Positions 42,105 through 52,270 of a DNA stretch of 64,000 bases are shown here, piece after piece. Source of the stretch: Pseudomonas sp. JM0905a (GTDB taxonomy: Bacteria; Pseudomonadota; Gammaproteobacteria; Pseudomonadales; Pseudomonadaceae); NCBI RefSeq assembly GCF_014700075.1, contig NZ_JACXBU010000001.1, forward strand, positions 372,001 to 436,000, read 5' to 3'. The notes beneath the pieces were generated by a model that was not told the origin of the DNA, searched no databases, and saw only the letters and a list, made by a program, of their open reading frames with translations. Made by a program: the position numbers and the translations under genes. The stretch's first letter is position 1. Every line of letters begins with the position of its first letter.

Positions 42105-43046
42105 ATGCTCGCCGTCGTCCAGCAGACCCTCAGCATCACCGCGCCGGTGTTCTCCATGCTGTTCCTGGGGGTGGGGCTCAAGCGCCTTGGCTGGATCGAT
42201 GGCGCATTCATCAATACGGCGTCGTCCCTGGTGTTCAAGGGCACCATGCCCACGCTGCTGTTCCTCGGGATCGTCCAGGCGGACCTCGGCACCGCCCTGA
42301 AACCGGAACTGATCGGCTACTTCGTCGCGGCCACCATCCTGTGTTTCCTGATCGGCTGGGGCTGGGCCATCCTGCGTTGCCCGGTCGAGGATCGCGGCAT
42401 CTACGCCCAGGGCGCCTTTCGCGGTAACAACGGCATCGTCGGACTGGCGCTGGCGACCAGCATGTACGGCGATTACGGCCTGTCGGTGGGCAGTATCCTC
42501 GGCGCGGTGGTGATCCTCAGCTACAACACGCTGTCGTCCATCGTCCTGGCGATCTACAGCCCGAATGCCAAGAGCGACCCGCTGAGCCTGGCCAGGAGCA
42601 TCATCAGCAACCCGCTGATCATCGGTGTGCTGGCCGCCATGCCGGTGGCGTACTGGCAGTTGCCGCTGCCGAAATGGCTGATCACTTCCGGTGAATATTT
42701 TGCCCAGATGACCTTGCCCCTGGCGCTGATCTGCATCGGTGGCACCCTGTCGCTGGCGTCCCTGCGTTCCAGCGGCAGGATCGCCGTCAGCGCCAGCCTG
42801 ATGAAGATGGTCTGGCTGCCGATCCTGGCAACGCTGGGTGCATGGCTATGCGGGTTTCGCAACGCCGACCTGGCGATCCTCTTCCTTTACTTCGCCAGCC
42901 CGACCGCTGCGGCAAGTTTCGTCATGGCCCGCGCAGTGAATGGCAACCACGAACTGGCGGCGGCGATCATCGTGATCACCACCCTGGCGGCCGTGGTGAC
43001 CACCAATATCGGGCTGTTCCTGCTGCAGTGGGCCGATTGGATCTGA
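42105..43046 (+). CDS. AEC-family permease (auxin efflux carrier type)
   Basis: 313-aa inner-membrane transporter with about ten hydrophobic segments. Characteristic FKGTMPTLLFLGIVQADL at the start, the FRGNNGIVGLALATSMYGDY motif in the middle (typical NxG region of AEC proteins) and CIGGTLSLASLRSSGR. Family members export small carboxylates or malonate; specificity is unknown. AAGG lies about 7 nt before the ATG at 42105. It stands alone between roxR and a convergent gene. An intergenic inverted repeat follows the stop. Confidence 0.9.
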   Translation: MLAVVQQTLSITAPVFSMLFLGVGLKRLGWIDGAFINTASSLVFKGTMPTLLFLGIVQADLGTALKPELIGYFVAATILCFLIGWGWAILRCPVEDRGIYAQGAFRGNNGIVGLALATSMYGDYGLSVGSILGAVVILSYNTLSSIVLAIYSPNAKSDPLSLARSIISNPLIIGVLAAMPVAYWQLPLPKWLITSGEYFAQMTLPLALICIGGTLSLASLRSSGRIAVSASLMKMVWLPILATLGAWLCGFRNADLAILFLYFASPTAAASFVMARAVNGNHELAAAIIVITTLAAVVTTNIGLFLLQWADWI

Positions 43047-43063
43047 GTTCGACACGGGGAGCG

Positions 43064-43160
43064 GTAGGGTGGGCTTCAGCCCACGCTGTTTATCGAGGGT
43101 GGACTCAGGCGAACGCAGGGCAAGGTGGGCTGAAGCGGAACGCCGCCCGGCCCACCCTAC
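43064..43160. repeat. inverted repeat of the GTAGGGTGGGC type
   Basis: GTAGGGTGGGCTTCAGCCCA begins at 43064 and GGGCTGAAGC-like and GGCCCACCCTAC sequences end at 43160, so the outer arms GTAGGGTGGGC / GCCCACCCTAC-like pair. A widespread intergenic repeat class in pseudomonads (recalled). Lies between convergent genes. Confidence 0.55.
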
Positions 43161-43168
43161 GAAAAATG

Positions 43169-43546
43169 TCAGGTCTTCTGGTAGTCGTCGATGACTTCCT
43201 GCGCGGCGCGGAAGGCGTCGATTGCGGCGGGAACACCGGCGTAGACGGCGCAATGCAGCAGGGCTTCGCGGATTTCTTCCACCGTGCAGCCGTTGTTCAA
43301 CGCACCACGCACATGGCCCTTCAGCTCCTGCGGGCACTTCAGCGCGGTGAGGGCAGCGAGGGTAATCAGGCTGCGGGTCTTGCGCGGCAGGCCTTCGCGG
43401 TTCCACACACCGCCCCAGGCGTGCTCGTTGACGAAGTCCTGCAGCGGCTGAGTGAATTCAGTGGCATTGCCCAGGGCGCGGTCGACGAAGGCGTCGCCCA
43501 TCACTTCGCGGCGCACCTGCAGGCCGCTTTTGCGTTCTTCGCTCAT
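43169..43546 (-). CDS. carboxymuconolactone decarboxylase-family protein
   Basis: 125-aa AhpD-fold protein. The segment GVWNREGLPRKTRSLITLAA followed by LTALKCPQELKGHVRGALNN and TVEEIREALLHCAVYAG matches the gamma-carboxymuconolactone decarboxylase family. No partner genes for protocatechuate degradation are nearby, so the substrate is unclear; a peroxidase-like AhpD role lacks the CxxC motif. The ATG at 43546 has GGAG 8 nt upstream; the frame continues upstream only as a shadow of rlpA. The start lies 13 bp after the rlpA-like stop, so they are probably cotranscribed. Confidence 0.87.
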   Translation of the reverse strand: MSEERKSGLQVRREVMGDAFVDRALGNATEFTQPLQDFVNEHAWGGVWNREGLPRKTRSLITLAALTALKCPQELKGHVRGALNNGCTVEEIREALLHCAVYAGVPAAIDAFRAAQEVIDDYQKT

Positions 43547-43559
43547 TGTCGTTCTCCAG

Positions 43560-43949
43560 TCAGTCGAGGGATTCCACCCGCACGGGCGCCACGCCGGCGC
43601 GCAGCATGCCGAGCCGCTCGGCGGCCTTGCGCGACAGGTCGATGATCCGGCCGCGGGTGTGCGGGCCACGGTCGTTGATGCGGACCACCACCGTGCGGTC
43701 GTTGTTGAGATTGGTCACTTTCACGCGCGTGCCGAATGGCAGGGTACGGTGGGCGGCGGTCAGGGCGTGCTGGTCGAAGCGTTCACCGCTGGCGGTGCGC
43801 TTGCCATGGTGCCGGGAGCCGTAATAGGACGCCTTGCCCTCGGCCTTGTAGCCGTGTGCGGAATCGCCGCTGCCGCCACCAAAGGGGGTGGTGCTGCAAC
43901 CGGCCAGGAGGAAGGTGAGGAAGACTAAGGTGCTGAGCTGACGCTGCAT
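43560..43949 (-). CDS. RlpA-like septal ring lipoprotein (double-psi beta-barrel)
   Basis: 129-aa lipoprotein. The lipobox LLAGC gives a mature start at the cysteine after about 19 residues. The DPBB domain starts at [20 protein letters not shown] and contains the hallmark [19 protein letters not shown] and [19 protein letters not shown]. It lacks the SPOR domain of full-length RlpA, so septal targeting would need another means. RlpA proteins cleave naked glycan strands as lytic transglycosylases. The ATG at 43949 ([10 protein letters not shown]) starts the signal peptide. Ortholog position PA4485, downstream of gatB. Confidence 0.88.
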   Translation of the reverse strand: MQRQLSTLVFLTFLLAGCSTTPFGGGSGDSAHGYKAEGKASYYGSRHHGKRTASGERFDQHALTAAHRTLPFGTRVKVTNLNNDRTVVVRINDRGPHTRGRIIDLSRKAAERLGMLRAGVAPVRVESLD

Positions 43950-44104
43950 GAAGGATGCTTCCAGGAGGGACTCGAGCAGTTGCTGGCTTTGCCGGGTTCC
44001 GAGCAGACATCCCTGTCGCAGCGCTGAGCTCATCCGGACACCCCGGCCCGGCCATCCATGGCCGGTCGTTCGCCGGGCCAACGCATGCGTTGGCTAAATC
44101 CGGC

Positions 44105-45550
44105 TCACCCTTCGAGCTTCTTCTTGAGCAAATCGTTCACCTGGCCGGGGTTGGCCTTGCCCTTGGACGCCTTCATCGCCTGGCCGACGAAGAAGCCAAA
44201 CATCTTGCCGCGCTTGGCTTCGTCGCTGGCGCGGTACTGTTCGACCTGGGCGGCGTTGGCAGCCAGCACTTCGTCCAGCATGGCGTCGATGGCGCCGGTG
44301 TCGGTGACCTGCTTCAGGCCCTTGGCTTCGATGATCTGGTCAGCCGAGCCTTCGCCCGCAGCCATGGCCTCGAAGACCATCTTGGCGATCTTGCCGGAGA
44401 TGGTGTTGTCCTTGATGCGCAGGATCATGCCGCCCAGCTGCTCGGCGGAAACCGGCGACTGCTCGATTTCCAGGCCTTCCTTGTTGAGCAGGCTGGCCAG
44501 TTCGACCATCACCCAGTTGGCGGCCAGCTTGGCGTCGCCGCAGACCTTGAATACGGCCTCGAAGTAATCGGCCATCTCGCGGCTGGCGGAGAGCACGCTG
44601 GCGTCGTAGGCGGACAGGCCGAACTCGCTCTGGAAGCGCTCGCGCTTCTGGTTCGGCAGCTCGGGCAACTGGCTGCGGACTTCGTCGAGGAAGCTCTTCT
44701 CGATCACCACCGGCAGCAGGTCGGGGCAGGGGAAGTAACGGTAGTCGTTGGCTTCTTCCTTGCCGCGCATGGAGCGGGTTTCGTCCTTGTTCGGGTCGTA
44801 CAGGCGGGTTTCCTGCACCACCTTGCCACCGTCCTCGATCAGCTCGATCTGACGCTGGATCTCGTGGTTGATGGCCTTCTCGATGAAGCGGAACGAGTTG
44901 ACGTTCTTGATCTCGGCGCGGGTGCCGAAGGCTTCCTGGCCTTTCGGGCGAACCGAGACGTTGCAGTCGCAACGCAGGGAGCCTTCGGCCATGTTGCCGT
45001 CGCAGATGCCGAGGTAGCGGACCAGGGCGTGGATGGCCTTGACGTAGGCCACCGCTTCCTTGGCGCTGCGGATGTCCGGCTCGGAAACGATTTCCAACAG
45101 CGGGGTGCCGGCACGGTTCAGGTCGATGCCGCTCATGCCGTGGAAGTCTTCGTGCAGGCTCTTGCCGGCGTCTTCTTCCAGGTGCGCGCGGGTGATGCCG
45201 ATGCGCTTGACGGTGCCGTCTTCCAGGGTGATGTCGAGGAAGCCCTTGCCGACGATCGGCAGGTCCATCTGGCTGGTCTGGTAGCCTTTGGGCAGGTCCG
45301 GATAGAAGTAGTTCTTGCGGGCGAAGACGTTCTTCTCGGCGATTTCGGCGTCGATGGCCAGGCCGAACTTGCAGGCCATGCGCACGGCTTCCGCGTTCAG
45401 CACCGGCAGGGTGCCAGGCATGCCAAGGTCAACCAGGCTGGCCTGGGTGTTGGGTTCGGCGCCGAAAGTAGTGGGGCTGCCGGAGAAAATCTTCGATTGG
45501 GTGCTGAGCTGTGCGTGGATTTCCAGCCCGATCACTGTTTCCCATTGCAT
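44105..45550 (-). CDS. gatB: aspartyl/glutamyl-tRNA amidotransferase subunit B
   Basis: 481-aa subunit of GatCAB, which converts misacylated Glu-tRNA(Gln) or Asp-tRNA(Asn) to the amide form. [20 protein letters not shown] start, [18 protein letters not shown]-like [16 protein letters not shown] and the C-terminal YqeY-like tail ([17 protein letters not shown]) are typical. The ATG at 45550 gives the family N-terminus; the frame extends 42 nt upstream into the gatA end. It follows gatA by 11 bp, gene order gatC-gatA-gatB. Confidence 0.97.
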   Translation of the reverse strand: MQWETVIGLEIHAQLSTQSKIFSGSPTTFGAEPNTQASLVDLGMPGTLPVLNAEAVRMACKFGLAIDAEIAEKNVFARKNYFYPDLPKGYQTSQMDLPIVGKGFLDITLEDGTVKRIGITRAHLEEDAGKSLHEDFHGMSGIDLNRAGTPLLEIVSEPDIRSAKEAVAYVKAIHALVRYLGICDGNMAEGSLRCDCNVSVRPKGQEAFGTRAEIKNVNSFRFIEKAINHEIQRQIELIEDGGKVVQETRLYDPNKDETRSMRGKEEANDYRYFPCPDLLPVVIEKSFLDEVRSQLPELPNQKRERFQSEFGLSAYDASVLSASREMADYFEAVFKVCGDAKLAANWVMVELASLLNKEGLEIEQSPVSAEQLGGMILRIKDNTISGKIAKMVFEAMAAGEGSADQIIEAKGLKQVTDTGAIDAMLDEVLAANAAQVEQYRASDEAKRGKMFGFFVGQAMKASKGKANPGQVNDLLKKKLEG

Positions 45551-45561
45551 GTGAGTCGTCC

Positions 45562-47013
45562 TCAGAATCCGGCCGGAGCTTGTTTGTGCCAATCGGTCGC
45601 CTGCTGGTACTGGTGGGCGACGTTGAGCAGGCGGCTTTCCTGGAAGTATGGCGCCAGCAGCTGCACGCCGACCGGCAGTCCATCGACGAAGCCGGCGGGC
45701 ATGGAGAGGCCCGGAAGGCCCGCCAGGTTGGCGGTGATGGTGTAGATGTCTTCCAGGTACTGGGCGACCGGGTCGTTGCTCTTCTCGCCAAGTTTCCAGG
45801 CCGGGTTGGGCGTGGTCGGGCCGAGGATCACGTCGACGTCGTTGAAGGCACTGATGAAGTCGCTCTTGATCAGGCGGCGGATCTTCTGCGCCTTCAGGTA
45901 GTAGGCGTCGTAGTAGCCGGCGGACAGGGCATAGGTGCCGACCATGATGCGACGCTTCACTTCGGCGCCGAAGCCTTCGGCGCGGGAGCGCTTGTACAGG
46001 TCTTCCAGGTTCTGCGGGTTTTCGCAGCGGTAGCCGAAGCGTACGCCGTCGAAGCGCGACAGGTTGGAGGAGGCTTCCGCCGGAGCGATCACGTAGTAGG
46101 CCGGGATGGCGTGCTGCATGTTCGGCAGGCTGATTTCCTTGACGATGGCACCGAGCTTCTTCAGCTCCTCGACCACGGCCAGTACGGCGTCGGCGATGCG
46201 GCTGTCGAGGCCGGCGCCGAAGTATTCCTTCGGCAGGCCGATGCGCAGGCCGGCGAGCGGTTGGTTCAGGCTGGCGAGGTAGTCATCCACCGGCTGGTCG
46301 ACGCTGGTGGAGTCCTTCGGGTCGAAACCGGCGATGGCACCCAGCATCAGTGCGCAGTCCTCGGCGGTGCGGGCCAGCGGGCCGCCCTGGTCGAGACTGG
46401 AGGCGTAGGCGATCATGCCCCAGCGGGACACCCGGCCGTAGGTGGGCTTGATGCCTGTGAGGTTGGTGAAGGCAGCCGGCTGGCGAATCGAGCCACCGGT
46501 GTCGGTGCCGGTAGCAGCGGGCACCAGGCGCGCGGCGACGGCCGCGGCGGAGCCGCCGGAGGAGCCGCCGGGAACTCGGTCAAGCGCCCAGGGGTTCTTC
46601 ACCGCGCCGTAGTGGCTGGATTCGTTGGAGGAGCCCATGGCGAACTCGTCCATGTTCAGCTTGCCGAGGCTCACTGCGCCGGCGGCCTTGAGACGGGCGA
46701 CCACGGTGGCGTCGTAGGGCGCCTTGAAGCCGTCGAGGATCTTTGAGCCGCAGCTGGTCAGCACGCCTTCGGTGCAGAACAGGTCCTTGTGGGCGATCGG
46801 GGCGCCGAGCAGGGCGCCTTGCTCACCGGCGGCGCGCCGTGCGTCGGCTGCCCGGGCCTGTTCGATGGCCGGTTCGTCGGTGATGCTGATGAAGCTGTTC
46901 AATTGCGGATCGAGCTGATGAATGCGCGCGAGCAGGCTGCGGGTCAGCTCTTCGGCGGAGAATTCCTTGGCGGCGAGGCTTCGGGCGATCTCGGCGAGGG
47001 TCAGTTGATGCAT
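45562..47013 (-). CDS. gatA: aspartyl/glutamyl-tRNA amidotransferase subunit A
   Basis: 483-aa amidase-signature enzyme that releases ammonia from glutamine for the tRNA transamidation. Catalytic lysine in [10 protein letters not shown] and the Ser-cisSer pair in [20 protein letters not shown] and [15 protein letters not shown]. Full length, start [13 protein letters not shown] with AAGGAAAGGG upstream on the minus strand. Between gatC (14 bp) and gatB (11 bp) in one operon. Confidence 0.97.
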   Translation of the reverse strand: MHQLTLAEIARSLAAKEFSAEELTRSLLARIHQLDPQLNSFISITDEPAIEQARAADARRAAGEQGALLGAPIAHKDLFCTEGVLTSCGSKILDGFKAPYDATVVARLKAAGAVSLGKLNMDEFAMGSSNESSHYGAVKNPWALDRVPGGSSGGSAAAVAARLVPAATGTDTGGSIRQPAAFTNLTGIKPTYGRVSRWGMIAYASSLDQGGPLARTAEDCALMLGAIAGFDPKDSTSVDQPVDDYLASLNQPLAGLRIGLPKEYFGAGLDSRIADAVLAVVEELKKLGAIVKEISLPNMQHAIPAYYVIAPAEASSNLSRFDGVRFGYRCENPQNLEDLYKRSRAEGFGAEVKRRIMVGTYALSAGYYDAYYLKAQKIRRLIKSDFISAFNDVDVILGPTTPNPAWKLGEKSNDPVAQYLEDIYTITANLAGLPGLSMPAGFVDGLPVGVQLLAPYFQESRLLNVAHQYQQATDWHKQAPAGF

Positions 47014-47027
47014 GGGAAACCCTTTCC

Positions 47028-47315
47028 TTATTCGATGACTTTGGGCACGAGGTACAGGCCGTTCTCGACGGCCGGCGCGATGGCCTGGTAGGCGTCGCGG
47101 TGGTTTTCCTCGGTGACGCTGTCGGCGCGCAGGCGCTGGGTGGCGTCCAGCGGGTGGGCCATGGGCTCGATGCCGTCGGTGTCCACGGCTTGCATGGCGT
47201 CGATCAGGCCGAGGATGTTGTTCAGGGTCTCGGTAGTACGCGGGATATCGGCCTCGTTCAGGCCCAGTCGGGCAAGATGGGCGATTTTTTCCACGTCGGA
47301 GCGTTCAAGCGCCAT
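47028..47315 (-). CDS. gatC: aspartyl/glutamyl-tRNA amidotransferase subunit C
   Basis: 95-aa subunit that wraps around GatA and stabilises the complex. Family signature [17 protein letters not shown] at the N-terminus, [20 protein letters not shown] and the late proline-containing [13 protein letters not shown]. First gene of gatCAB; its promoter region is shared with the divergent mreB gene (218 bp apart). Confidence 0.96.
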   Translation of the reverse strand: MALERSDVEKIAHLARLGLNEADIPRTTETLNNILGLIDAMQAVDTDGIEPMAHPLDATQRLRADSVTEENHRDAYQAIAPAVENGLYLVPKVIE

Positions 47316-47460
47316 CGGGGGTCTCCAACTAGAAGCGGCCTGCGTGGGCAGCCGACCGTGCGGGAATCCGGCGGGGAACGGTGCTGCGAACGGGCGGTCA
47401 AAGGCCGCGATGATGGGCCTTGGCGGCCCGGAAAAACAGGCAATTTAACATATCGGCGCC

Positions 47461-47489
47461 TTGCCCAAAATCCCCGTCATTGTTAGAGT
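47461..47489 (+). promoter_or_regulatory. putative sigma-70 promoter of mreB
   Basis: TTGCCC (47461-47466), 17 bp, TAGAGT (47484-47489), about 45 bp before the mreB ATG in the gatC-mreB divergent region. Based on hexamer match and spacing only. Confidence 0.4.
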
Positions 47490-47521
47490 TTGCCGCACTT
47501 TTTTACCCACGCGTTGCCTAG

Positions 47522-48571
<1,050 letters not shown>

Positions 48572-48604
48572 GGTTGGAGAGCGTCGCAGCCATAGGAGCG
48601 GGCC

Positions 48605-49666
48605 ATCAAGCCGCTATTCACCAAGGGACCTTCGCTCGGCGTGCGCCTGCTGGTGTTCGCCGTGCTCTCGGCTGCGCTGATGGTGGTCGATGCCCGATTC
48701 GACACGCTGAAGCCCATGCGCAGCCAGATGGGCCTGGTGCTCACGCCTTTCTACTGGCTGGCTGATCTGCCGGTGCGCGTCTGGGATGGCGTCAGCGACC
48801 AGTTCACCAGCCGCAGCACCCTGATCGCCGAGAACGAGAAGCTCAAGGCCGAGTCCCTGCTGATGCAGCGCCGTCTGCAGAAGCTGGCGACCCTGACCGA
48901 GCAGAACGTGCGCCTGCGCGAGCTGCTCAACTCCTCCGCCCTGGTGGATGAGAAGGTCCTGGTCAGCGAACTGATCGGCGTCGATCCCAACCCCTTCACT
49001 CACCGCATCCTGATCGACAAGGGCGAAAAGGATGGCGTGTTCCTCGGCCAGCCAGTGCTTGATGCCCGTGGCCTGATGGGGCAGGTGGTGGAAGTGATGC
49101 CCTACACCGCCCGTGTTTTGCTGCTGACTGACACGACCCACAGCATTCCCGTGCAGGTGAACCGCAATGGCCTGCGGGCCATCGCCAGTGGCACCGGCAA
49201 CCCCGAGCGGCTGGAGCTACGCCACGTAGCCGACACCGCCGATATCAAGGAAGGCGACCTGCTGGTGAGTTCCGGCCTTGGTCAGCGCTTCCCTGCCGGT
49301 TATCCAGTGGCGACCGTCAAGGAAGTCATCCATGACTCCGGCCAGCCTTTCGCCATCGTTCGCGCCGTACCCACCGCCGCGCTGAACCGCAGCCGTTACA
49401 TGCTCCTGGTGTTCAGCGATACCCGCAGCCCCGAGGAGCGCGCCAACGACGCCGCCAAGGCCCAGGAGGCCGCCGACCGCGAGGCCGCTGCCCAGCCCGC
49501 TGCAGGTGACGCCACCTCGGGAGCCCAAGCCGCGCCCGCTGCCGCGAATCCTCCCGCAGCGCCCGCCGCCCCTGCCGCTCCGGCCACGGCACCCGCCGCA
49601 CCTGCACCTGCACCTGCCGCGCCAAACAAGCCGCCGGCGGCACAGAATGCCCAGGAGAGTCACTGA
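48605..49666 (+). CDS. mreC: rod-shape protein MreC, apparent AUC start codon
   Basis: About 353-aa bitopic inner-membrane protein coupling MreB to the wall synthases. TM helix LGVRLLVFAVLSAALMVVD, coiled coil near residues 65-110 (LIAENEKLKAESLLMQRRLQ) and two beta domains. The C-terminus is an Ala/Pro-rich tail of about 55 residues. The expected N-terminal IKPLFTKGPSLGVRLLV is encoded immediately after AGGAG(48594-48598)-6 nt, but the initiating triplet there is ATC (48605) and a TAG lies just upstream in frame. The first ordinary start, GTG at 48641, has no ribosome site and would cut 12 conserved residues. ATC is therefore taken as the probable start; GTG remains possible. Confidence 0.85.
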   Translation: MKPLFTKGPSLGVRLLVFAVLSAALMVVDARFDTLKPMRSQMGLVLTPFYWLADLPVRVWDGVSDQFTSRSTLIAENEKLKAESLLMQRRLQKLATLTEQNVRLRELLNSSALVDEKVLVSELIGVDPNPFTHRILIDKGEKDGVFLGQPVLDARGLMGQVVEVMPYTARVLLLTDTTHSIPVQVNRNGLRAIASGTGNPERLELRHVADTADIKEGDLLVSSGLGQRFPAGYPVATVKEVIHDSGQPFAIVRAVPTAALNRSRYMLLVFSDTRSPEERANDAAKAQEAADREAAAQPAAGDATSGAQAAPAAANPPAAPAAPAAPATAPAAPAPAPAAPNKPPAAQNAQESH

Positions 49667-50154
49667 TGGTCGGCCAGCGTTCCAACAATGGCTGGGTCAT
49701 CTGGGTCAGCCTGATCCTGGCGCTGGTGCTCAGCGTCGGCCCCATCCCCAGCTTCATGGAAATCGGCCGGCCACTGTGGCTAGCGCTGTTTCTCACCTAC
49801 TGGACCCTCGCCCTGCCGCACCGGGTGGGCATGACCACCGCCTGGGTGCTGGGCCTGGCCGAAGACGTGCTCTACGGCACGCTGCTCGGGCAGAACGCCC
49901 TGATCCTCGCCCTGATCACCTTCCTGGTGCTGACGCTTCACCAGCGCCTGCGCATGTTCCCCATGTGGCAGCAATGCCTCGTACTGCTCGTTGTTTTCGG
50001 CCTGGCCCAGCTGGTGCAGCTGTGGCTCAATGCCCTCACCGGTAATCGTCCCCCGACCCTGGTCTTCCTGTTGCCCGCGCTGGTCAGCGCGCTGCTCTGG
50101 CCCTGGGTATACGCCGCCCTGCGCGGTACGAGTCGCCGCCTCAACGTAAACTGA
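49666..50154 (+). CDS. mreD: rod-shape protein MreD
   Basis: 162-aa integral membrane protein with five or six TM helices (WVIWVSLILALVLSVGPIPS; FLTYWTLALPHRVGMTTAWV) and the conserved GLAEDVLYGTLLGQNAL motif. Acts with MreC in the elongasome. The ATG shares its first base with the mreC stop (TGATG), indicating translational coupling. Followed by maf after 51 bp. Confidence 0.95.
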   Translation: MVGQRSNNGWVIWVSLILALVLSVGPIPSFMEIGRPLWLALFLTYWTLALPHRVGMTTAWVLGLAEDVLYGTLLGQNALILALITFLVLTLHQRLRMFPMWQQCLVLLVVFGLAQLVQLWLNALTGNRPPTLVFLLPALVSALLWPWVYAALRGTSRRLNVN

Positions 50155-50205
50155 TCGGCTTGCGGCCATGTCGCAAGCCTCTGTCTTCGACAGGGAGAAG
50201 TCCGC

Positions 50206-50796
50206 ATGGCCACGCTGTATCTGGCTTCGGGGTCGCCGCGCCGGCGCGAACTGCTGGCGCAGATCGGCGTCCCCCATATCACCCTGATCGCCTCCATCGA
50301 CGAAACCGCCCTGCCTGACGAGGCCGCCTCCGCCTATGTAGAGCGCCTGGCCCGTGAAAAGGCCCTGGCCGGGCTCGCCGGCCTGCCTGAGCCCGCGGAT
50401 GCCTGCGTGCTGGGCGCCGACACCGCCGTGGTGCTGGATGGTCGCATCCTCGGCAAACCGGCCGATCGTGAAGACGCCCTGGCGACCCTGGAAATGCTTT
50501 CCGGTCGAGAGCATGAGGTGCTTACCGCCGTCGCCCTGGCCGATGTGAGTCGCTGCGAATCGCGCGTTGTCGCCAGCCGGGTACGCTTTCGCGCCATTTC
50601 CCGGGCAGAACTGGAAACCTACTGGGCAAGTGGCGAGCCCGCAGACAAGGCCGGCAGCTACGCTATTCAGGGGCTGGGTGCGGTATTCGTCAGCCGCGTC
50701 GAAGGCAGTTATTCAGCGGTAGTGGGATTGCCGCTGCTGGAAACGGCGGAAATGCTCGCCGGGTTCGGCATTCCTTGTTGGCAGCACCTGGGATAG
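50206..50796 (+). CDS. maf: Maf-family nucleotide pyrophosphatase (YhdE type)
   Basis: 196-aa house-cleaning pyrophosphatase of the Maf family, dTTP/UTP type by context. N-terminal [16 protein letters not shown] binds the nucleotide, and [35 protein letters not shown] and [15 protein letters not shown] carry the conserved acidic and lysine residues. GGGAGAAG lies about 8 nt before the ATG at 50206. Downstream of mreBCD and upstream of rng as in E. coli yhdE-cafA and in PA4478-PA4477. Confidence 0.95.
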   Translation: MATLYLASGSPRRRELLAQIGVPHITLIASIDETALPDEAASAYVERLAREKALAGLAGLPEPADACVLGADTAVVLDGRILGKPADREDALATLEMLSGREHEVLTAVALADVSRCESRVVASRVRFRAISRAELETYWASGEPADKAGSYAIQGLGAVFVSRVEGSYSAVVGLPLLETAEMLAGFGIPCWQHLG

Positions 50797-50804
50797 GTCA
50801 CGGC

Positions 50805-52262
50805 ATGAGCGAAGAGATTCTGATCAATATCACGCCGATGGAATCGCGCGTGGCGGTGGTGGAGAACGGTGTGCTGCAGGAGGTGCATGTCGAACGCACC
50901 CTGCGTCGCGGCATCGTCGGCAACATCTACAAGGGCAAGGTCGTGCGGGTACTGCCGGGGATGCAGGCGGCCTTCGTCGACATCGGGCTGGACCGCGCCG
51001 CCTTCATCCATGCCTCGGAAATCAGCACCCGCGAGGGCAGCGCCGTCGAGAGCATCAGTGCACTGGTGCATGAAGGCCAGAGCCTTGTGGTGCAGGTCAC
51101 CAAAGACCCCATCGGTAGCAAGGGAGCACGCTTGACCACCCAGCTGTCGATCCCGTCGCGCTACCTGGTGTACATGCCGCGCACGAGCCACGTGGGCATC
51201 TCCCTGAAGATCGAAGACGAAGCCGAACGCGAACGCCTCAAGCAAGTGGTGGCCGACTGCATCGCCGCCGAAGGGATCGAGGAAGCCGGCGGCTTCATCC
51301 TGCGTACCGCTGCCGACGGCGCCCGTGCCGACGAGATCCTGGTGGACATCCGTTACCTGCGCCGCCTCTGGGAGCAGATTTCCGCGCAGATGCAGACCGC
51401 CCCATCGCCCTCGGTCATCTACGAAGACCTCAGCCTGGCCCTGCGCACCCTGCGCGACCTGGTCAACCCGCGCATCGAGAAGATCCGCATCGATTCGCGC
51501 GAAACCTTCCAGAAGGTCACGCAGTTCGTCGACGAGCTGATGCCGGAAATCGCCGACCGCCTGGAGCATTACCCGGGCGAACGGCCGATCTTCGACCTCT
51601 ACGGCGTCGAGGACGAGATCCAGAAGGCGCTGGAACGCAAGGTGCTGCTCAAATCCGGGGGGTACCTGATCATCGACCCGACCGAGGCGATGACCACCAT
51701 CGATGTGAATACCGGTGCGTTCGTCGGCCACCGCACCCTCGAAGAGACCATCTTCAAGACCAACCTCGAGGCGGCCACTGCGATCGCCCGCCAGCTGCGC
51801 CTGCGCAACCTGGGCGGGATCATCATCATCGACTTCATCGACATGGAAGATGAAGAACACCAGCGCCAGGTGCTCCGCACCCTGGAGAAACAGCTGGAGC
51901 GTGATCACGCAAAGACCAATATCATCGGTATCACCGAACTCGGCCTTGTGCAGATGACCCGCAAGCGCACCCGCGAAAGCCTGATCCAGGTGCTCTGTGA
52001 ACCCTGCTCGTGCTGCCAGGGACGCGGCTTGCTGAAGACCGCGGAAACCATCTGCTACGAAATCTTCCGCGAGATCCTGCGCGAAGCGCGGGCCTATCAG
52101 GCGGAAGGCTACCTGGTGCTGGCCAATCAGAAAGTCGTGGACCGTCTGCTGGACGAAGAATCGGGCAACGTCGCCGATCTGGAAGCCTTCATCGGGCGTC
52201 CGATCAAGTTCCAGGTGGAAACCATGTATTCCCAGGAACAGTACGACGTAGTCCTGCTCTGA
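50805..52262 (+). CDS. rng: ribonuclease G
   Basis: 485-aa endoribonuclease of the RNase E/G family, processing 16S rRNA 5' end and mRNAs. N-terminal S1-like domain with GNIYKGKVVRVLPGMQAAFVD, then RNase H-like fold and the catalytic acidic residues in MTTIDVNTGAFVG and IIIDFIDMEDEEHQR. The zinc-link cysteines are in CEPCSCCQGRG. The ATG at 50805 (MSEEILINITPME) is the family start, 8 bp after maf. It is followed by the large YhdP gene after 8 bp, so the block maf-rng-yhdP is likely one transcript. Confidence 0.97.
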   Translation: MSEEILINITPMESRVAVVENGVLQEVHVERTLRRGIVGNIYKGKVVRVLPGMQAAFVDIGLDRAAFIHASEISTREGSAVESISALVHEGQSLVVQVTKDPIGSKGARLTTQLSIPSRYLVYMPRTSHVGISLKIEDEAERERLKQVVADCIAAEGIEEAGGFILRTAADGARADEILVDIRYLRRLWEQISAQMQTAPSPSVIYEDLSLALRTLRDLVNPRIEKIRIDSRETFQKVTQFVDELMPEIADRLEHYPGERPIFDLYGVEDEIQKALERKVLLKSGGYLIIDPTEAMTTIDVNTGAFVGHRTLEETIFKTNLEAATAIARQLRLRNLGGIIIIDFIDMEDEEHQRQVLRTLEKQLERDHAKTNIIGITELGLVQMTRKRTRESLIQVLCEPCSCCQGRGLLKTAETICYEIFREILREARAYQAEGYLVLANQKVVDRLLDEESGNVADLEAFIGRPIKFQVETMYSQEQYDVVLL

Positions 52263-52270
52263 GGCGCTGA

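Noticed and set aside
43560-44081. 173-aa version of the RlpA-like protein
   Set aside because: The lipoprotein signal peptide begins at the ATG at 43949; the upstream extension has no family similarity and would bury the signal.
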